Program-made: the position numbers and the translations under genes | Notes under the pieces: model-generated | The model's database searches: none | What the model saw: only the letters and a program-made list of their open reading frames with translations | Told to the model about the DNA's origin: nothing | DNA from: Defluviitaleaceae bacterium | GTDB taxonomy: Bacteria; Bacillota; Clostridia; Lachnospirales; WQUN01 | Assembly (NCBI GenBank): GCA_009780585.1 | Contig: WQZS01000001.1 | Span: forward strand, 186,001-250,000 | Direction of reading: 5' to 3' | DNA length: 64,000 bases | In this document: positions 9,058 through 17,574 of the stretch, in pieces | Layout: each line of letters opens with the position of its first letter | Position numbering within the stretch: position 1 is the first letter of the stretch

Positions 9058-9190
9058 TCCTTTTTTAAACAGAACCTATGTTTTTATAATACGGCTTTCA
9101 TTACAACAACGCGGAAGGAAGTGAACGCATGAATGATTTTGCTCTTTTTCTAAGGGTTTCAACAGCCTCGCGGCTTAACCGCGCTGTATA

Positions 9191-10378
9191 CTACATAAGC
9201 AGTTTACCGAATTTTTTCAACGCTTCGGGTATGTCGATACCTTGCGGGCAATACGGGCTGCACTTGCCGCACCCGGTACACGCCGTGGGTTTTTCGCTTT
9301 CCTTTAGCGTGCGTATCGCCGTTTGCAAGAACCATCCCATTTCAAACCCCGCTTCGTTGTACATGGTAAGCAGCATGGGTATGTTTAGTTTCTGCGGACA
9401 TTCGTCCACGCAATATTTGCAATCGGTACAGGGGATTAAATCCACGAGGCTTTCCAATACCTCTCGCAGGACGGCTTCTTCCAGGGGGCCGGTAGGTTCG
9501 TGCTTGCCGAAGATTTTTAAATTTTCTTCAAGCTGCTCCATTGTGCTCATGCCGCTTACGACCACGGACACGTTTTTAAGCGATTGCAAATAGCGGAACG
9601 CCCACGACGCGTAGGAGGCGTCGGGCTTCGCTTCCTTTAATATAGCGCCGGATTTTTCGCCGAGGCGTGCCAGCGTACCGCCGCGCAGGGGTTCCATGAC
9701 CATTACCGGCAAGCCGTGCCGGGTTAATACATTGTATTTTTCGTTCGCCTTTTGCAACGTCCAATCGAGGTAATTGAGCTGAATCATCGCGAATTCAAAA
9801 ATATCGCCGTAGCGCGCCTTCGTTTCGTCCAGAAACTTTTCGATCGTTTCCGCGCGTCCGTGGGAGGAAAAACCCAAAAACCTGATGCGCCCCTTCTCCC
9901 GTTGTTTAAGCATGGCTTCAATGATGCCCAGTTCCTCGTCCGTATAGGTGTTGTAGGAGCTTTCCGCCACATTGTGCAGCATAAAAAAATCGAAGCGGTC
10001 CACACCGCATCGATTTAATTGGTACTCGAATATTTCCGTCGGGTCGGTAAACGTCCTGTTGTCCTTGTTGGAACCGGAAAGGCGGTACTTACCGTCGTCG
10101 CCCTTGCGCATCATCATGCCCGCGATCTTTGAAGCCAAATACCACGTATCCCGCGGATATTTGCCGAGCGCCTCGCCGATGAAACGCTCCGAATCGCCCC
10201 CGTGGTAAAACCACGACGTATCGAAGTAATTGACGCCGCTTTTGTAAGCGCGGTCGATCAGTTCAAACGCTTTTTCCTCATCGATGGGCGCGCCCCATTC
10301 GTTCCCCACGGAAGGGAGGCGCATACAACCCATACCCAGCGACGATAGCTGCAAATCCTTAAACTTTTTATAAATCAT
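9191..10378 (-). CDS. Aldo/keto reductase with C-terminal 4Fe-4S ferredoxin domain
   Basis: This is an NAD(P)H-dependent oxidoreductase fused to a ferredoxin domain. The TIM barrel begins LQLSSLGMGCMRLP and carries the conserved catalytic Asp and Tyr region (NYFDTSWFYHGG) and Lys (YLASKIAG). The C-terminal about 70 residues hold two 4Fe-4S motifs, CTDCKYCVDECP and CTGCGKCSPYCP. Such ferredoxin-fused aldo/keto reductases are common in anaerobic Firmicutes, but their substrate is usually unknown. I place the start at the ATG at 10378 because family members start MIYKKF or similar. That start overlaps the preceding gene by 11 bases, which suggests translational coupling, although no separate strong ribosome-binding site is visible and ATGs at 10384 or 10390 are possible. 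Confidence 0.9.
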   Translation of the reverse strand: MIYKKFKDLQLSSLGMGCMRLPSVGNEWGAPIDEEKAFELIDRAYKSGVNYFDTSWFYHGGDSERFIGEALGKYPRDTWYLASKIAGMMMRKGDDGKYRLSGSNKDNRTFTDPTEIFEYQLNRCGVDRFDFFMLHNVAESSYNTYTDEELGIIEAMLKQREKGRIRFLGFSSHGRAETIEKFLDETKARYGDIFEFAMIQLNYLDWTLQKANEKYNVLTRHGLPVMVMEPLRGGTLARLGEKSGAILKEAKPDASYASWAFRYLQSLKNVSVVVSGMSTMEQLEENLKIFGKHEPTGPLEEAVLREVLESLVDLIPCTDCKYCVDECPQKLNIPMLLTMYNEAGFEMGWFLQTAIRTLKESEKPTACTGCGKCSPYCPQGIDIPEALKKFGKLLM

Positions 10379-11396
10379 CCTCATCACCATCGAAATCGTC
10401 GTCTTCTTCGCCTTCGTCTTCATCTTCTTCCGTGAACGCTTCGATCGGTACGATTTCCAACGGACCGAGCTTTCGTTCCAATTCGGCCTCCAACCCGGCC
10501 ATCCGTTCGGGGCCCAATTTGAATTCCTTGATAAAGCGCGGGTTTTCGCCGCCGGTAACGTTGCGGATCGTTTGCGCCCAATTCGTCTTGCCGTCCTCTT
10601 GCGCCGGGTTTACGTTATATAGTGCCGCGTAGTCCGTCTTTTCTTCACCGTAGTTTAACACCGCCAACACATGGTAATCCCCCGTATGCGCGTCCCCTTG
10701 CTTGATTTGCGCGGCCGCAAGTACATCCAGCAAATCCTCCGTCCCGATCTCGATACGCTCGAGCGCGTCCTTGCTTATCGGGCGGAAGCTGTAATCGTTA
10801 AAGACGGGTGTTGCCCATGCGTTCTTTTCATGCAGGAAGAAGCCGACCGCCGACAACGCCGTGACTATCGGCAGCACATTGATGACCAGCAGCTCACATA
10901 TCCATATAAACGCCAAGGGGATGCCCGTGATATTTCCGCTTTCCGACAAGCCCCACGTACCCCAATAATTAAAAAAGCGCAGGTCGCTGATAAAGTCCCC
11001 CACGATATTGATGGGGTTAAGCGTCAGCGTCCAACTGAAGGTTTCGAAGAAGTCGCGCATGTTAAGGAAGGGGTTGATGTCCCAATCCAACAGATACCGC
11101 GCGTACCACATCCCGAAGAACATGTTCCAGCGCAGGTAATTGACGATCAGCAAACAAACCAAAACGACGATGAAAACGGGTATCTTGCTCGTTATCTTGC
11201 ACGCCTTCTTCATGCCGCGTATGATCAAACTCAAACCGACACCGAAGAACAAGGCAAACAACCCGTTAAGGTAAATATACGGCACGACGTCGTTAAGCCC
11301 TATGTAGACATAACTCAACAGAAACCCGACCGCCGTCAGCACCGCAAACAACAATATCAAGCCGCCGATATTACCCTTCTTTTCCGCTTCGTACAT
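10368..11396 (-). CDS. Membrane protein with acidic C-terminal tail, function unknown
   Basis: I do not recognise this 342-residue protein. Three membrane segments lie near the N-terminus (about residues 9-33, 37-61 and 73-96). A longer loop with NPFLNMRDFFETFSW follows, and then a fourth hydrophobic segment around 165-190. The remaining about 150 residues are soluble and presumably cytoplasmic, and they end in a run of Glu and Asp (EEDEDEGEEDDDFDGDEDDL). A GGAG lies 11 bases before the ATG. The stop overlaps the start of the aldo/keto reductase gene, so the two are probably co-transcribed. Confidence 0.75.
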   Translation of the reverse strand: MYEAEKKGNIGGLILLFAVLTAVGFLLSYVYIGLNDVVPYIYLNGLFALFFGVGLSLIIRGMKKACKITSKIPVFIVVLVCLLIVNYLRWNMFFGMWYARYLLDWDINPFLNMRDFFETFSWTLTLNPINIVGDFISDLRFFNYWGTWGLSESGNITGIPLAFIWICELLVINVLPIVTALSAVGFFLHEKNAWATPVFNDYSFRPISKDALERIEIGTEDLLDVLAAAQIKQGDAHTGDYHVLAVLNYGEEKTDYAALYNVNPAQEDGKTNWAQTIRNVTGGENPRFIKEFKLGPERMAGLEAELERKLGPLEIVPIEAFTEEDEDEGEEDDDFDGDEDDL

Positions 11397-11556
11397 GATA
11401 CGCCACGCTCCTTAAAATTTATGTGACACAGCCGTGAGTATATCCTTAGCGTAAAAATCTGTCCATAAATTCCCATGCACATAACCGTTTGTGTTTTGTG
11501 CCTAAAACGTTACATATCCTGCGTAAGACGGCGCGGCGGACGCTTACAATTTATTG

Positions 11557-13314
11557 TTACAACTTGAAATACGAAACCAGTTGTTGTAATACTTCCGCTT
11601 GTGAATTGAGCTCCTGCGAGGTTGATGCTGTTTCCTGCGAAACGGCCGAATTGGTTTGCACGACGCTCGATACCTGGGACAATCCGATGCTGATTTGCGC
11701 GATGGCATCGGCCTGTTCCTTCGACGCGGCGGAAATCTTGTCGATGATTTCCAGTACCTCGGCGGCGTTCCTTACGATGACCGCCAGGGATTGGGACGTG
11801 GTTTCGGCAATGTTGGAACCGGCGTCCACGCGGTTGATGGAGTCATTAATAAGGCCCGTGGTTTCCACGGTGGACTGCTGCGATTTGTTGGCGAGGTTAC
11901 GCACTTCGTCGGCTACGACGGCGAAGCCGCGCCCGTGTTCGCCCGCGCGCGCCGCCTCAACGGAGGCGTTGAGCGAAAGCAGGTTGGTTTGGAAGGTGAT
12001 GTCCTGTATCGATTTGATAATCTTGGAAATATCGGCGGATGATTCGCGGATTTTACCCATCGCGTCCAGCATATGCTTCATGGATTCGTTGCCTTCGTTG
12101 GCGTTTTCGGTAGATTTGCGTGATAGGTTACTGGCTTCGGCCGCGCTTGCGGCGTTTTGCCGGATTTGCTGGTTGATGATGTCGATCGACGCGTTAAGCT
12201 CCTGTACGGAGCCGGCTTGTTGCTGCGCGCCCGTGGCAAGGTCGTTTGCGCTGGAGGAAATTTGTTTCGCGCCCATCAGCACTTGCATGGACGCCGCCGC
12301 GATATCGCCCATGGTCTTGTGCAGGTTGTTGACGATGGTGTTTACGGAATTCTTCACCCCGTTATAGTCGCCTTGCATCTGGATTGAAATACCGCGGGTC
12401 AGGTCGCCGTTGGCTACGGCACCCAGGCATTTGCTCAATTCGTCCATATACTTGGGCAGTTCGGTGATGTAATCGTTCCAATCGTTTTTGATGGACATAA
12501 ACGTTCCGGCATAACTGCCGCTGATGCGCGGCGGGTTAAACGAGCCCTTGTTCAATACGGAAATGGATTCGCCGATTTCCGAAATGGGCGCGTCCACGGC
12601 ACCCACGACTTGGTTAAGCCCGGCCATGATTTCGCGCCAGTCGCCCTTATATTTGCCCGCGTCGATTTGGAAGTGCAGGTTGCCCTTAACCGCAATGGCG
12701 TCGATCATCGCCTTAACCTCCGCGCTTACGTTTTTGAGGTTAGCGGCCACACCACGGTAAGCCTGCGAAAATTGGAGCATGTCGCCGGGCATATCATCTA
12801 CTTTGATATCGAAATCACCGTCGTTGATTTGGTTAAATATCCTAAGTATGTCCATGAGGTTATCGATTTCCGAATCCAAAAGGCCGTTGATACTGTGTAC
12901 AAGCGCCTTAAAATCGTTGTTGTACTTGCTTACGTCGGCGCGGTATTTTAATTTACCCAGTTTGTTGTATTCGTGGTCGATTTGGGTCAAATCCTGCACG
13001 ATAGCGCGGATGACTTCCACCAGGTCGTATACGTCGCCCGTCAGCATCCCGATTTCGTCCCGTTTAAGGTGCGAACGGTCGATGTTGATGTTCATTTTCC
13101 CGTTCTTTACGTCGTTGACCAAGCGCATCAGATTTTCGATGGGTTTTATTTTTTGCAATATAATAAAGAAGCCGACCATTACCACCACTACAGCGATAGT
13201 GGTCAGCGCAAATGACCGCAGATTAAACTCCGTAAGAAACATCATAACCGTGTTTCCGATCGCCAGCGCGAAAACCAATACAATAAAGAGGCGGATCGTC
13301 GTTGAAATTTTCAT
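11557..13314 (-). CDS. Methyl-accepting chemotaxis protein without extracellular sensor
   Basis: The receptor has 585 residues. Two membrane helices at about 7-27 and 32-55 are joined by a very short loop, so there is no periplasmic or extracellular sensing domain. HAMP-like segments follow (about 50-110, with weaker repeats to about 300). The signalling hairpin includes the highly conserved tip [17 protein letters not shown] (about 455-475). Methylation helices flank the tip, rich in Glu, Gln and Ala. The receptor must therefore read a cytoplasmic or membrane signal. No che genes are nearby. GGGGAGATATATCC before the ATG provides a ribosome-binding site. Confidence 0.93.
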   Translation of the reverse strand: MKISTTIRLFIVLVFALAIGNTVMMFLTEFNLRSFALTTIAVVVVMVGFFIILQKIKPIENLMRLVNDVKNGKMNINIDRSHLKRDEIGMLTGDVYDLVEVIRAIVQDLTQIDHEYNKLGKLKYRADVSKYNNDFKALVHSINGLLDSEIDNLMDILRIFNQINDGDFDIKVDDMPGDMLQFSQAYRGVAANLKNVSAEVKAMIDAIAVKGNLHFQIDAGKYKGDWREIMAGLNQVVGAVDAPISEIGESISVLNKGSFNPPRISGSYAGTFMSIKNDWNDYITELPKYMDELSKCLGAVANGDLTRGISIQMQGDYNGVKNSVNTIVNNLHKTMGDIAAASMQVLMGAKQISSSANDLATGAQQQAGSVQELNASIDIINQQIRQNAASAAEASNLSRKSTENANEGNESMKHMLDAMGKIRESSADISKIIKSIQDITFQTNLLSLNASVEAARAGEHGRGFAVVADEVRNLANKSQQSTVETTGLINDSINRVDAGSNIAETTSQSLAVIVRNAAEVLEIIDKISAASKEQADAIAQISIGLSQVSSVVQTNSAVSQETASTSQELNSQAEVLQQLVSYFKL

Positions 13315-13430
13315 GGATATATCTCCCCGTTCCTTTTTAACGGAGTATACACCCTTGTCTACCGCTAAACAACAGTAAAAACCGCCGTTTCGTTACAACG
13401 GCGATTTCTGTTTATGCGCGATTTATGCCT

Positions 13431-14120
13431 TTATCTGCTCGCGTGCTGTGTTTCCCGTGCGGGAGGTGCGGGCTGTCTCCGATTCTGCCACCATTCCACC
13501 AGGCGGAAGCGTACGTGTACAGCCGCGGGATCGTTTTGCCCCTCCTGGTGCGTTAACAGGGCGAAGCCCGCCGCGGGTACCGTTTCTTCCAAGAGATTGC
13601 GCGTATGCTCCGTACTTGTCATCTCCACATAGCACAAAGGCGGGAACATCAAGCACCACCAATTGCGCCCCGTGCCTTCGCCCAGCGTAATCAACAGCGT
13701 TTCATATTGGCCCGGGGGAAAGACGATATCGCCGTACGCCGCCGTCGGGAAGAACCTGTGCGTGATTTCCGCCGTTACATCGTAATCGAAGCCCGCTTCC
13801 GCAAGCGTTGCCTTACCGATCGCGGCCAAATCGTCCAACCGCTCCGAAATATGATCGCGCGTAATCCCGATGCTTGCGCTGCTTGTGACGGCTGCTTCCA
13901 AATCCGCCAGTACAGCGACGCGTACCGCTTCCTTTAACAATTGATCCCCGTCGCCGTTTGAATGGGCCAATACGTGAAAGCGCAGCACGTTATCCGCGAT
14001 CCCGCGCTGTACGGTATCCGAGTATACATAAGAGGAAGCCGCAACCGTGACCGCAAAACCCAAACCGATCGCGAGGCATACCGCGAGGATCTTCAATTCC
14101 TTTATAAAACGTCTGTTCAT
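13431..14120 (-). CDS. spoIIR: Stage II sporulation protein R
   Basis: SpoIIR is made in the forespore under sigma-F and triggers processing of pro-sigma-E in the mother cell. The product has 229 residues from the ATG at 14120, which has an AGGGTGG site 6 bases upstream. It has a signal-anchor helix (ILAVCLAIGLGFAVTVAAS) and then the typical SpoIIR body: LRFHVLAHSNGDGDQLLKEAVR, FFPTAAYGDIVFPPGQYETL and WWCLMFPPLCYVE. The C-terminus has a short extra tail (REWW-type, ending HASR). The gene identifies the organism as a likely spore former. It is transcribed alone; an upstream extension to 14213 is unlikely to be translated. Confidence 0.95.
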   Translation of the reverse strand: MNRRFIKELKILAVCLAIGLGFAVTVAASSYVYSDTVQRGIADNVLRFHVLAHSNGDGDQLLKEAVRVAVLADLEAAVTSSASIGITRDHISERLDDLAAIGKATLAEAGFDYDVTAEITHRFFPTAAYGDIVFPPGQYETLLITLGEGTGRNWWCLMFPPLCYVEMTSTEHTRNLLEETVPAAGFALLTHQEGQNDPAAVHVRFRLVEWWQNRRQPAPPARETQHASR

Positions 14121-14243
14121 GTAAATAACCACCCTTCGTTTTGGTTTGTACATTCTTGCCACGGAAGGGGGGTTATATACTATAATGGTAAAAATGATTG
14201 GGGTGAACGCCATGGGGAAGATGAAACGAATGGAAACGATTTA

Positions 14244-14453
14244 GCCGAAGGGGATTTTACCAACAACGGCACATCCGAAAACGTTACCACCCCCTGCCCG
14301 GAGTTGTTGAACGTGACAAACATCTCCATCGTACCCAACGGCGACATGATGGTATGCGGCTATGCAATCGGTAATATCTATGAATAAAACGCCCGCGATA
14401 TCATCGCCCGCTACGACCCCTACGGGTATCCGGCTTGCGTGAATCGGTGTTAG
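14244..14453 (+). pseudogene. Remnant of a radical SAM / SPASM-domain protein C-terminus
   Basis: The reading frame shows PCPELLNVTNISIVPNGD, MMVCGYAIGNIYE, a TAA stop, and then NARDIIARYDPYGYPACV in the same frame up to TAG at 14451. This matches the tail of SPASM proteins (C-P-E, P-N-G-D, C-x-x-x-I-G-N-I, then a helix ending in YDP). There is no radical SAM core upstream and no start site. It is a fragment of a gene lost by deletion. Confidence 0.6.
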
Positions 14454-14470
14454 TTAATTGAATGTACAAT

Positions 14471-14508
14471 AAAAATCGGGGCTGTCTCATTTTATTGAGG
14501 CAGCTCAA
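14471..14508 (-). terminator. Terminator downstream of the ABC-F gene
   Basis: On the minus strand, GCTGCCTCA and TGAGACAGC pair with one mismatch and are followed by a T-rich stretch. The GGGGCTGTCTCA edge also resembles some insertion-sequence ends, but no transposase is present. Confidence 0.6.
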
Positions 14509-14585
14509 CTTTTACAAAGATTTTGACATAATTTTGCATCTAAGCCGCAGTAAAAACGCCCGTTTTAACGGTAACCCTAACGCTC

Positions 14586-16454
14586 TCACCCGACTAACGC
14601 TTCCCATTCCGCATACAATGCCGACAATTTCGCGTCGATAACCGCGTATTCCTCGTAGTCCGACCGTTCCGGTTGGTTTGCGCCCGGCTCGAAGCGTTTT
14701 TCAAATTCTGTTTTATAAACCTCCAACGATAATATTTCCATTTCCAAGGCTTCCAAGGTTTTTGTTTTATCCACCGGATTATTGCTTGCACGCTTGGTTG
14801 GTGTTTTTTGTGCTTTCGTTTTTTCGTGCGTGGTTTTTGAAGGCATCTCCCTTGATTTTTGATAATCGTCCCAATTACCGATAAAAATCGTTAACCGTTT
14901 GTTTTCTATAATAAATAACTTATTGACGCAGGTATTTAAAAACGAACGGTCATGGGATACGGCGATAACGCTCCCCGCAAATCGGGCAAGTGCCGTTTCG
15001 ACGGCTTCCCGCGCGGGTAGGTCCAAATGGTTGGTCGGTTCGTCCAATATCAGACATTGCGGTTTATCAAGCATCGCAAGGCCCAGCTTCAACCTAACCC
15101 GTTCCCCTCCCGACAGGACGGAAATGGGCTTGCGGTATTCCTCCTCGTACAACCCCACAACGGCCAACGCATCCCGGGCGGCACGTTCGTTTATTTCATG
15201 GCGGGCATGGATTTCCTGTAACGGTGTGCGGTTTTCGTCTTCGAAGGAAGCGTTTTGGTCGATGAACACGTACTTCACCCATCGCCCCAGGCTGCATTGG
15301 CCGGTAAAATGATCGTCAAACCCCAAAAGCATCCGCAGCAGCGTCGTTTTACCGCAGCCGTTCGCGCCGATGATACCCACGCGGTCACCGCCGTTCACCA
15401 GGAAATCGACATTTTCGAACAGCACCCTACCCTCGAATTCCTTTGCCGCGTTTACCGCTTCCGCTATGCGCTTACTTTTTTGCATGTCGTAGTCCAAATT
15501 AAGGGACGCGCTTCTGCCGTAGTCCAAATGCCCCGCCGCTTTTTCGTTTGCAATGTTCTTTTTATCCTTTTCAAGGCGGGCCAGTTGCTTTTCATACATA
15601 TGCAACGCGGTATGGCGGCGGTAATTGTAGGCCATCGTGATATGCTTCTTTTTGTTCTTTATTTCATAACGCAACCGGGCGGTTTCGTCCAAGGCGTATT
15701 TCCGGCGGATTTCCTTTTGCGCCATAAAGCTCGCGTAGCTACCCTTGTGTTCCAAAACGGTGCCGCCCGATAATTCGACGACGCGCGTGGACACACGGTT
15801 CAAAAAATAGCGGTCATGGGAAATAAATAACACGCCGCCTTCGAAGCGCATCAAAAAATCCTCCAGCCATTCCAACGCGTTGATATCAAGGTGATTGGTG
15901 GGTTCGTCCAAAAGCAGCAAATCCGGTTGCCTTAACAATATCCGTGCCAACGCGGCGCGCATCTTTTCCCCGCTGGATAAAAGGTTTAGGGGTGTGAGCA
16001 GGGTTTCTTCTTTTAACCCCAACCCCAGCAACGTATTCTTAAGCCGAACCTCCACCGTATAGCCGTCGATGGCTTCATAGTGCGCGGTCAGTCGGTCGTA
16101 CGCTTTCATTAGCGCGCCCATTTCGTTGGCGGACGCTTCGGATATTTGTTTTTCCAACGTACGCAGCTTGCGCTCGGCATCCACGATTTCGCGCCATTCC
16201 ATTGCCGTCGATTCGCCCGTCAGTTGGGACAAATCCTGGGTCAGCACACCGGGTATGACCCCCCGCGCAAAGGACGCCGTTCCGCTGTCCGCTTGCTCCA
16301 AGCCTTGGGCGATACGCAAAAGCGTGGTTTTGCCGGCACCGTTGGGGCCCACCAGCGCAACCCGTTCGCCTTTTTCTATGGCAAACGAAACACCCTTTAA
16401 TACCTCCAGGTTGTTATATGCCTTTTTTATGTCCGTAAAATTAACGAGTCCCAT
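14586..16454 (-). CDS. ABC-F family ATPase (ribosome protection / translation factor type)
   Basis: The protein has 622 residues and two ABC ATPase domains with no membrane segments, the layout of ABC-F proteins that bind the ribosomal E site. Domain 1 has Walker A GPNGAGKTT (about 38) and signature LSSGEKMR, with LLLDEPTNHLD. The inter-domain arm is long and basic (about 220-320, KNKKKHITMAYNYRRHTALH). Domain 2 has GANGCGKTT and LSGGERVRL with LILDEPTNHLD. A C-terminal coiled-coil region follows. Factors of this type confer resistance to ribosome-targeting antibiotics or act in translation; the sequence does not decide between these. The start at 16454 has a GGAGG site 5 bases upstream. The leader ORF and possible attenuator upstream favour antibiotic-responsive control. 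Confidence 0.9.
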   Translation of the reverse strand: MGLVNFTDIKKAYNNLEVLKGVSFAIEKGERVALVGPNGAGKTTLLRIAQGLEQADSGTASFARGVIPGVLTQDLSQLTGESTAMEWREIVDAERKLRTLEKQISEASANEMGALMKAYDRLTAHYEAIDGYTVEVRLKNTLLGLGLKEETLLTPLNLLSSGEKMRAALARILLRQPDLLLLDEPTNHLDINALEWLEDFLMRFEGGVLFISHDRYFLNRVSTRVVELSGGTVLEHKGSYASFMAQKEIRRKYALDETARLRYEIKNKKKHITMAYNYRRHTALHMYEKQLARLEKDKKNIANEKAAGHLDYGRSASLNLDYDMQKSKRIAEAVNAAKEFEGRVLFENVDFLVNGGDRVGIIGANGCGKTTLLRMLLGFDDHFTGQCSLGRWVKYVFIDQNASFEDENRTPLQEIHARHEINERAARDALAVVGLYEEEYRKPISVLSGGERVRLKLGLAMLDKPQCLILDEPTNHLDLPAREAVETALARFAGSVIAVSHDRSFLNTCVNKLFIIENKRLTIFIGNWDDYQKSREMPSKTTHEKTKAQKTPTKRASNNPVDKTKTLEALEMEILSLEVYKTEFEKRFEPGANQPERSDYEEYAVIDAKLSALYAEWEALVG

Positions 16455-16612
16455 GGGAGCCTCCGGTACCAAATAAAAAAGCCCTGTTGTAAGGGATGGA
16501 TGACGTTGATTAAGCCGCTTCCCGAGCATACGGTTTTACCATAAAGGTACAGCAGGTATTCACACGGGGCAAGATAAAAAATGGATATAAATAAAAAAAC
16601 ATTCGCAAACAT
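16455..16612 (-). promoter_or_regulatory. Leader of the ABC-F gene with an upstream ORF and possible attenuator
   Basis: The 5' region holds an open frame from ATG 16612 (peptide with LLYLYGKTVCSGSG) that runs into the ABC-F start out of frame. A CCCT/AGGG hairpin followed by six T (about 16463-16490) lies just ahead of the GGAGG site. CCTGCTGT within the leader ORF can pair with ACAACAGG of that hairpin, giving two alternative folds. Ribosome-mediated attenuation is known for several ABC-F and other ribosome-protection genes. Here it is inferred. Confidence 0.4.
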
Positions 16613-16758
16613 GTGATTGTATCAACCACAACATGCAAATGCCTTTTTTATTATATCCGTTATTTCAATCAATTTACCTGCCAATCAATCTTAACTTCCA
16701 GCGCCGCAGCTTGCTGTCCTTCATTGCTTTTCTTATACCCATGTTTTCCTTCCTTCCG

Positions 16759-17208
16759 TCAATATTTAACCCGATAATACAGCTTTAAAAACCCACGCAC
16801 CGATATAACGAAGAATAACGCTACCAAAAGCGTGAAGAACACCGTATCGTTAATGTTACCCGCGACGGCGGTGCCTACCGACAAGCCGTATATGATGACA
16901 TTCATGCCGTCGGAACCGGATTTTTGCAAAATGAACAGCTTTCGTTCATCGGTTTCGGATATGAATAGCTTTTTCATCTTGTCGGGGTTCTTTAACGCGG
17001 CAAGGTTCCTTTGCATGAAAAACATCACGATAAGGAAAAACATGAGCGTAAAACCCACTTGGAACCCGTCGATGAAGCTGTCGATATTATCCGTCCTTAC
17101 GGGTGATTCTATCAAACGGCTTGTCAAAAATATTGCGGAAAGCGCGGTCACCGAAGCCAAGCCCAGCATGATTTGACGCCATTTCATCTTTTTCTTAAAC
17201 TCGTCCAT
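16759..17208 (-). CDS. Small four-helix membrane protein paired with an HTH regulator
   Basis: The protein has 149 residues with hydrophobic segments at about 11-30, 45-65, 98-115 and 120-140, separated by a cytoplasmic stretch KKLFISETDERKLFI. This resembles the small membrane proteins found next to short XRE regulators in Firmicutes (DUF2178/DUF3796-like). The function is unknown. Its ATG follows the regulator's stop codon directly (TGAATG), so the two are translationally coupled. Confidence 0.75.
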   Translation of the reverse strand: MDEFKKKMKWRQIMLGLASVTALSAIFLTSRLIESPVRTDNIDSFIDGFQVGFTLMFFLIVMFFMQRNLAALKNPDKMKKLFISETDERKLFILQKSGSDGMNVIIYGLSVGTAVAGNINDTVFFTLLVALFFVISVRGFLKLYYRVKY

Positions 17209-17415
17209 TCAAAACTCCTCCACATCCGAGAAATCAAAGATTTCCTCTATGTTCATGTTGAAATGCCTTGCGATCTTGTACGCCAATACCAGCGACGCTG
17301 TGTACTTCCCTACTTCGATGGATGTAATCGTTTGCCGTGTGACGCCTACGGCGAATGCCAATTCCTCCTGCGAGAGCTTGTTTTTTTTGCGCAGCTCGGG
17401 GATTTTTGTTTTCAT
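17209..17415 (-). CDS. Short XRE-family HTH transcriptional regulator
   Basis: This 68-residue DNA-binding protein consists only of the XRE helix-turn-helix: IPELRKKNKLSQEELAFAVG, then VTRQTITSIEVGKYTASLVL and AYKIARHFNMNIEEIFDF. Such regulators act as dimeric repressors of their own small operon. The ATG at 17415 has a GGAG site. The promoter upstream carries a GCAAAG-N4-CTTTGC palindrome between promoter and gene and a further GCAAAG half site, a plausible autoregulatory operator. Confidence 0.88.
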   Translation of the reverse strand: MKTKIPELRKKNKLSQEELAFAVGVTRQTITSIEVGKYTASLVLAYKIARHFNMNIEEIFDFSDVEEF

Positions 17416-17428
17416 AACGCTCCTTTCC

Positions 17429-17491
17429 GCAAAGTTTGCTTTGCATGTGAAGCATAGCGTGCTTTGCATTTATTGTCAAGTAAACTTTGCA
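17429..17491 (-). promoter_or_regulatory. Promoter and candidate operator of the HTH/membrane operon
   Basis: TTGACA (17479-17474), 17 bases and TATGCT (17456-17451) on the minus strand. A GCAAAG-CAAA-CTTTGC palindrome lies at 17444-17429. Further GCAAAG motifs lie at about 17466 and about 17491, flanking the -35 box. Confidence 0.65.
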
Positions 17492-17574
17492 AATATATTA
17501 TAACCAATGCAAAAACGGCCTTACCGCGGATTGAATCGCGCATTAAAGCCGTTTATATAACCATCGATTTAATA

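Noticed and set aside
9129-9593. 154-residue frame at the 3' end of the aldo/keto reductase
   Set aside because: It is antisense to the ferredoxin domain and lacks any motif.
13962-14243. Extension of the SPASM remnant upstream into spoIIR
   Set aside because: That part of the frame is antisense to spoIIR and shows no similarity to radical SAM proteins.
14478-14506. Insertion-sequence end (GGGGCTGTCTCA)
   Set aside because: No transposase or second end is visible; terminator function after the ABC-F gene explains it.
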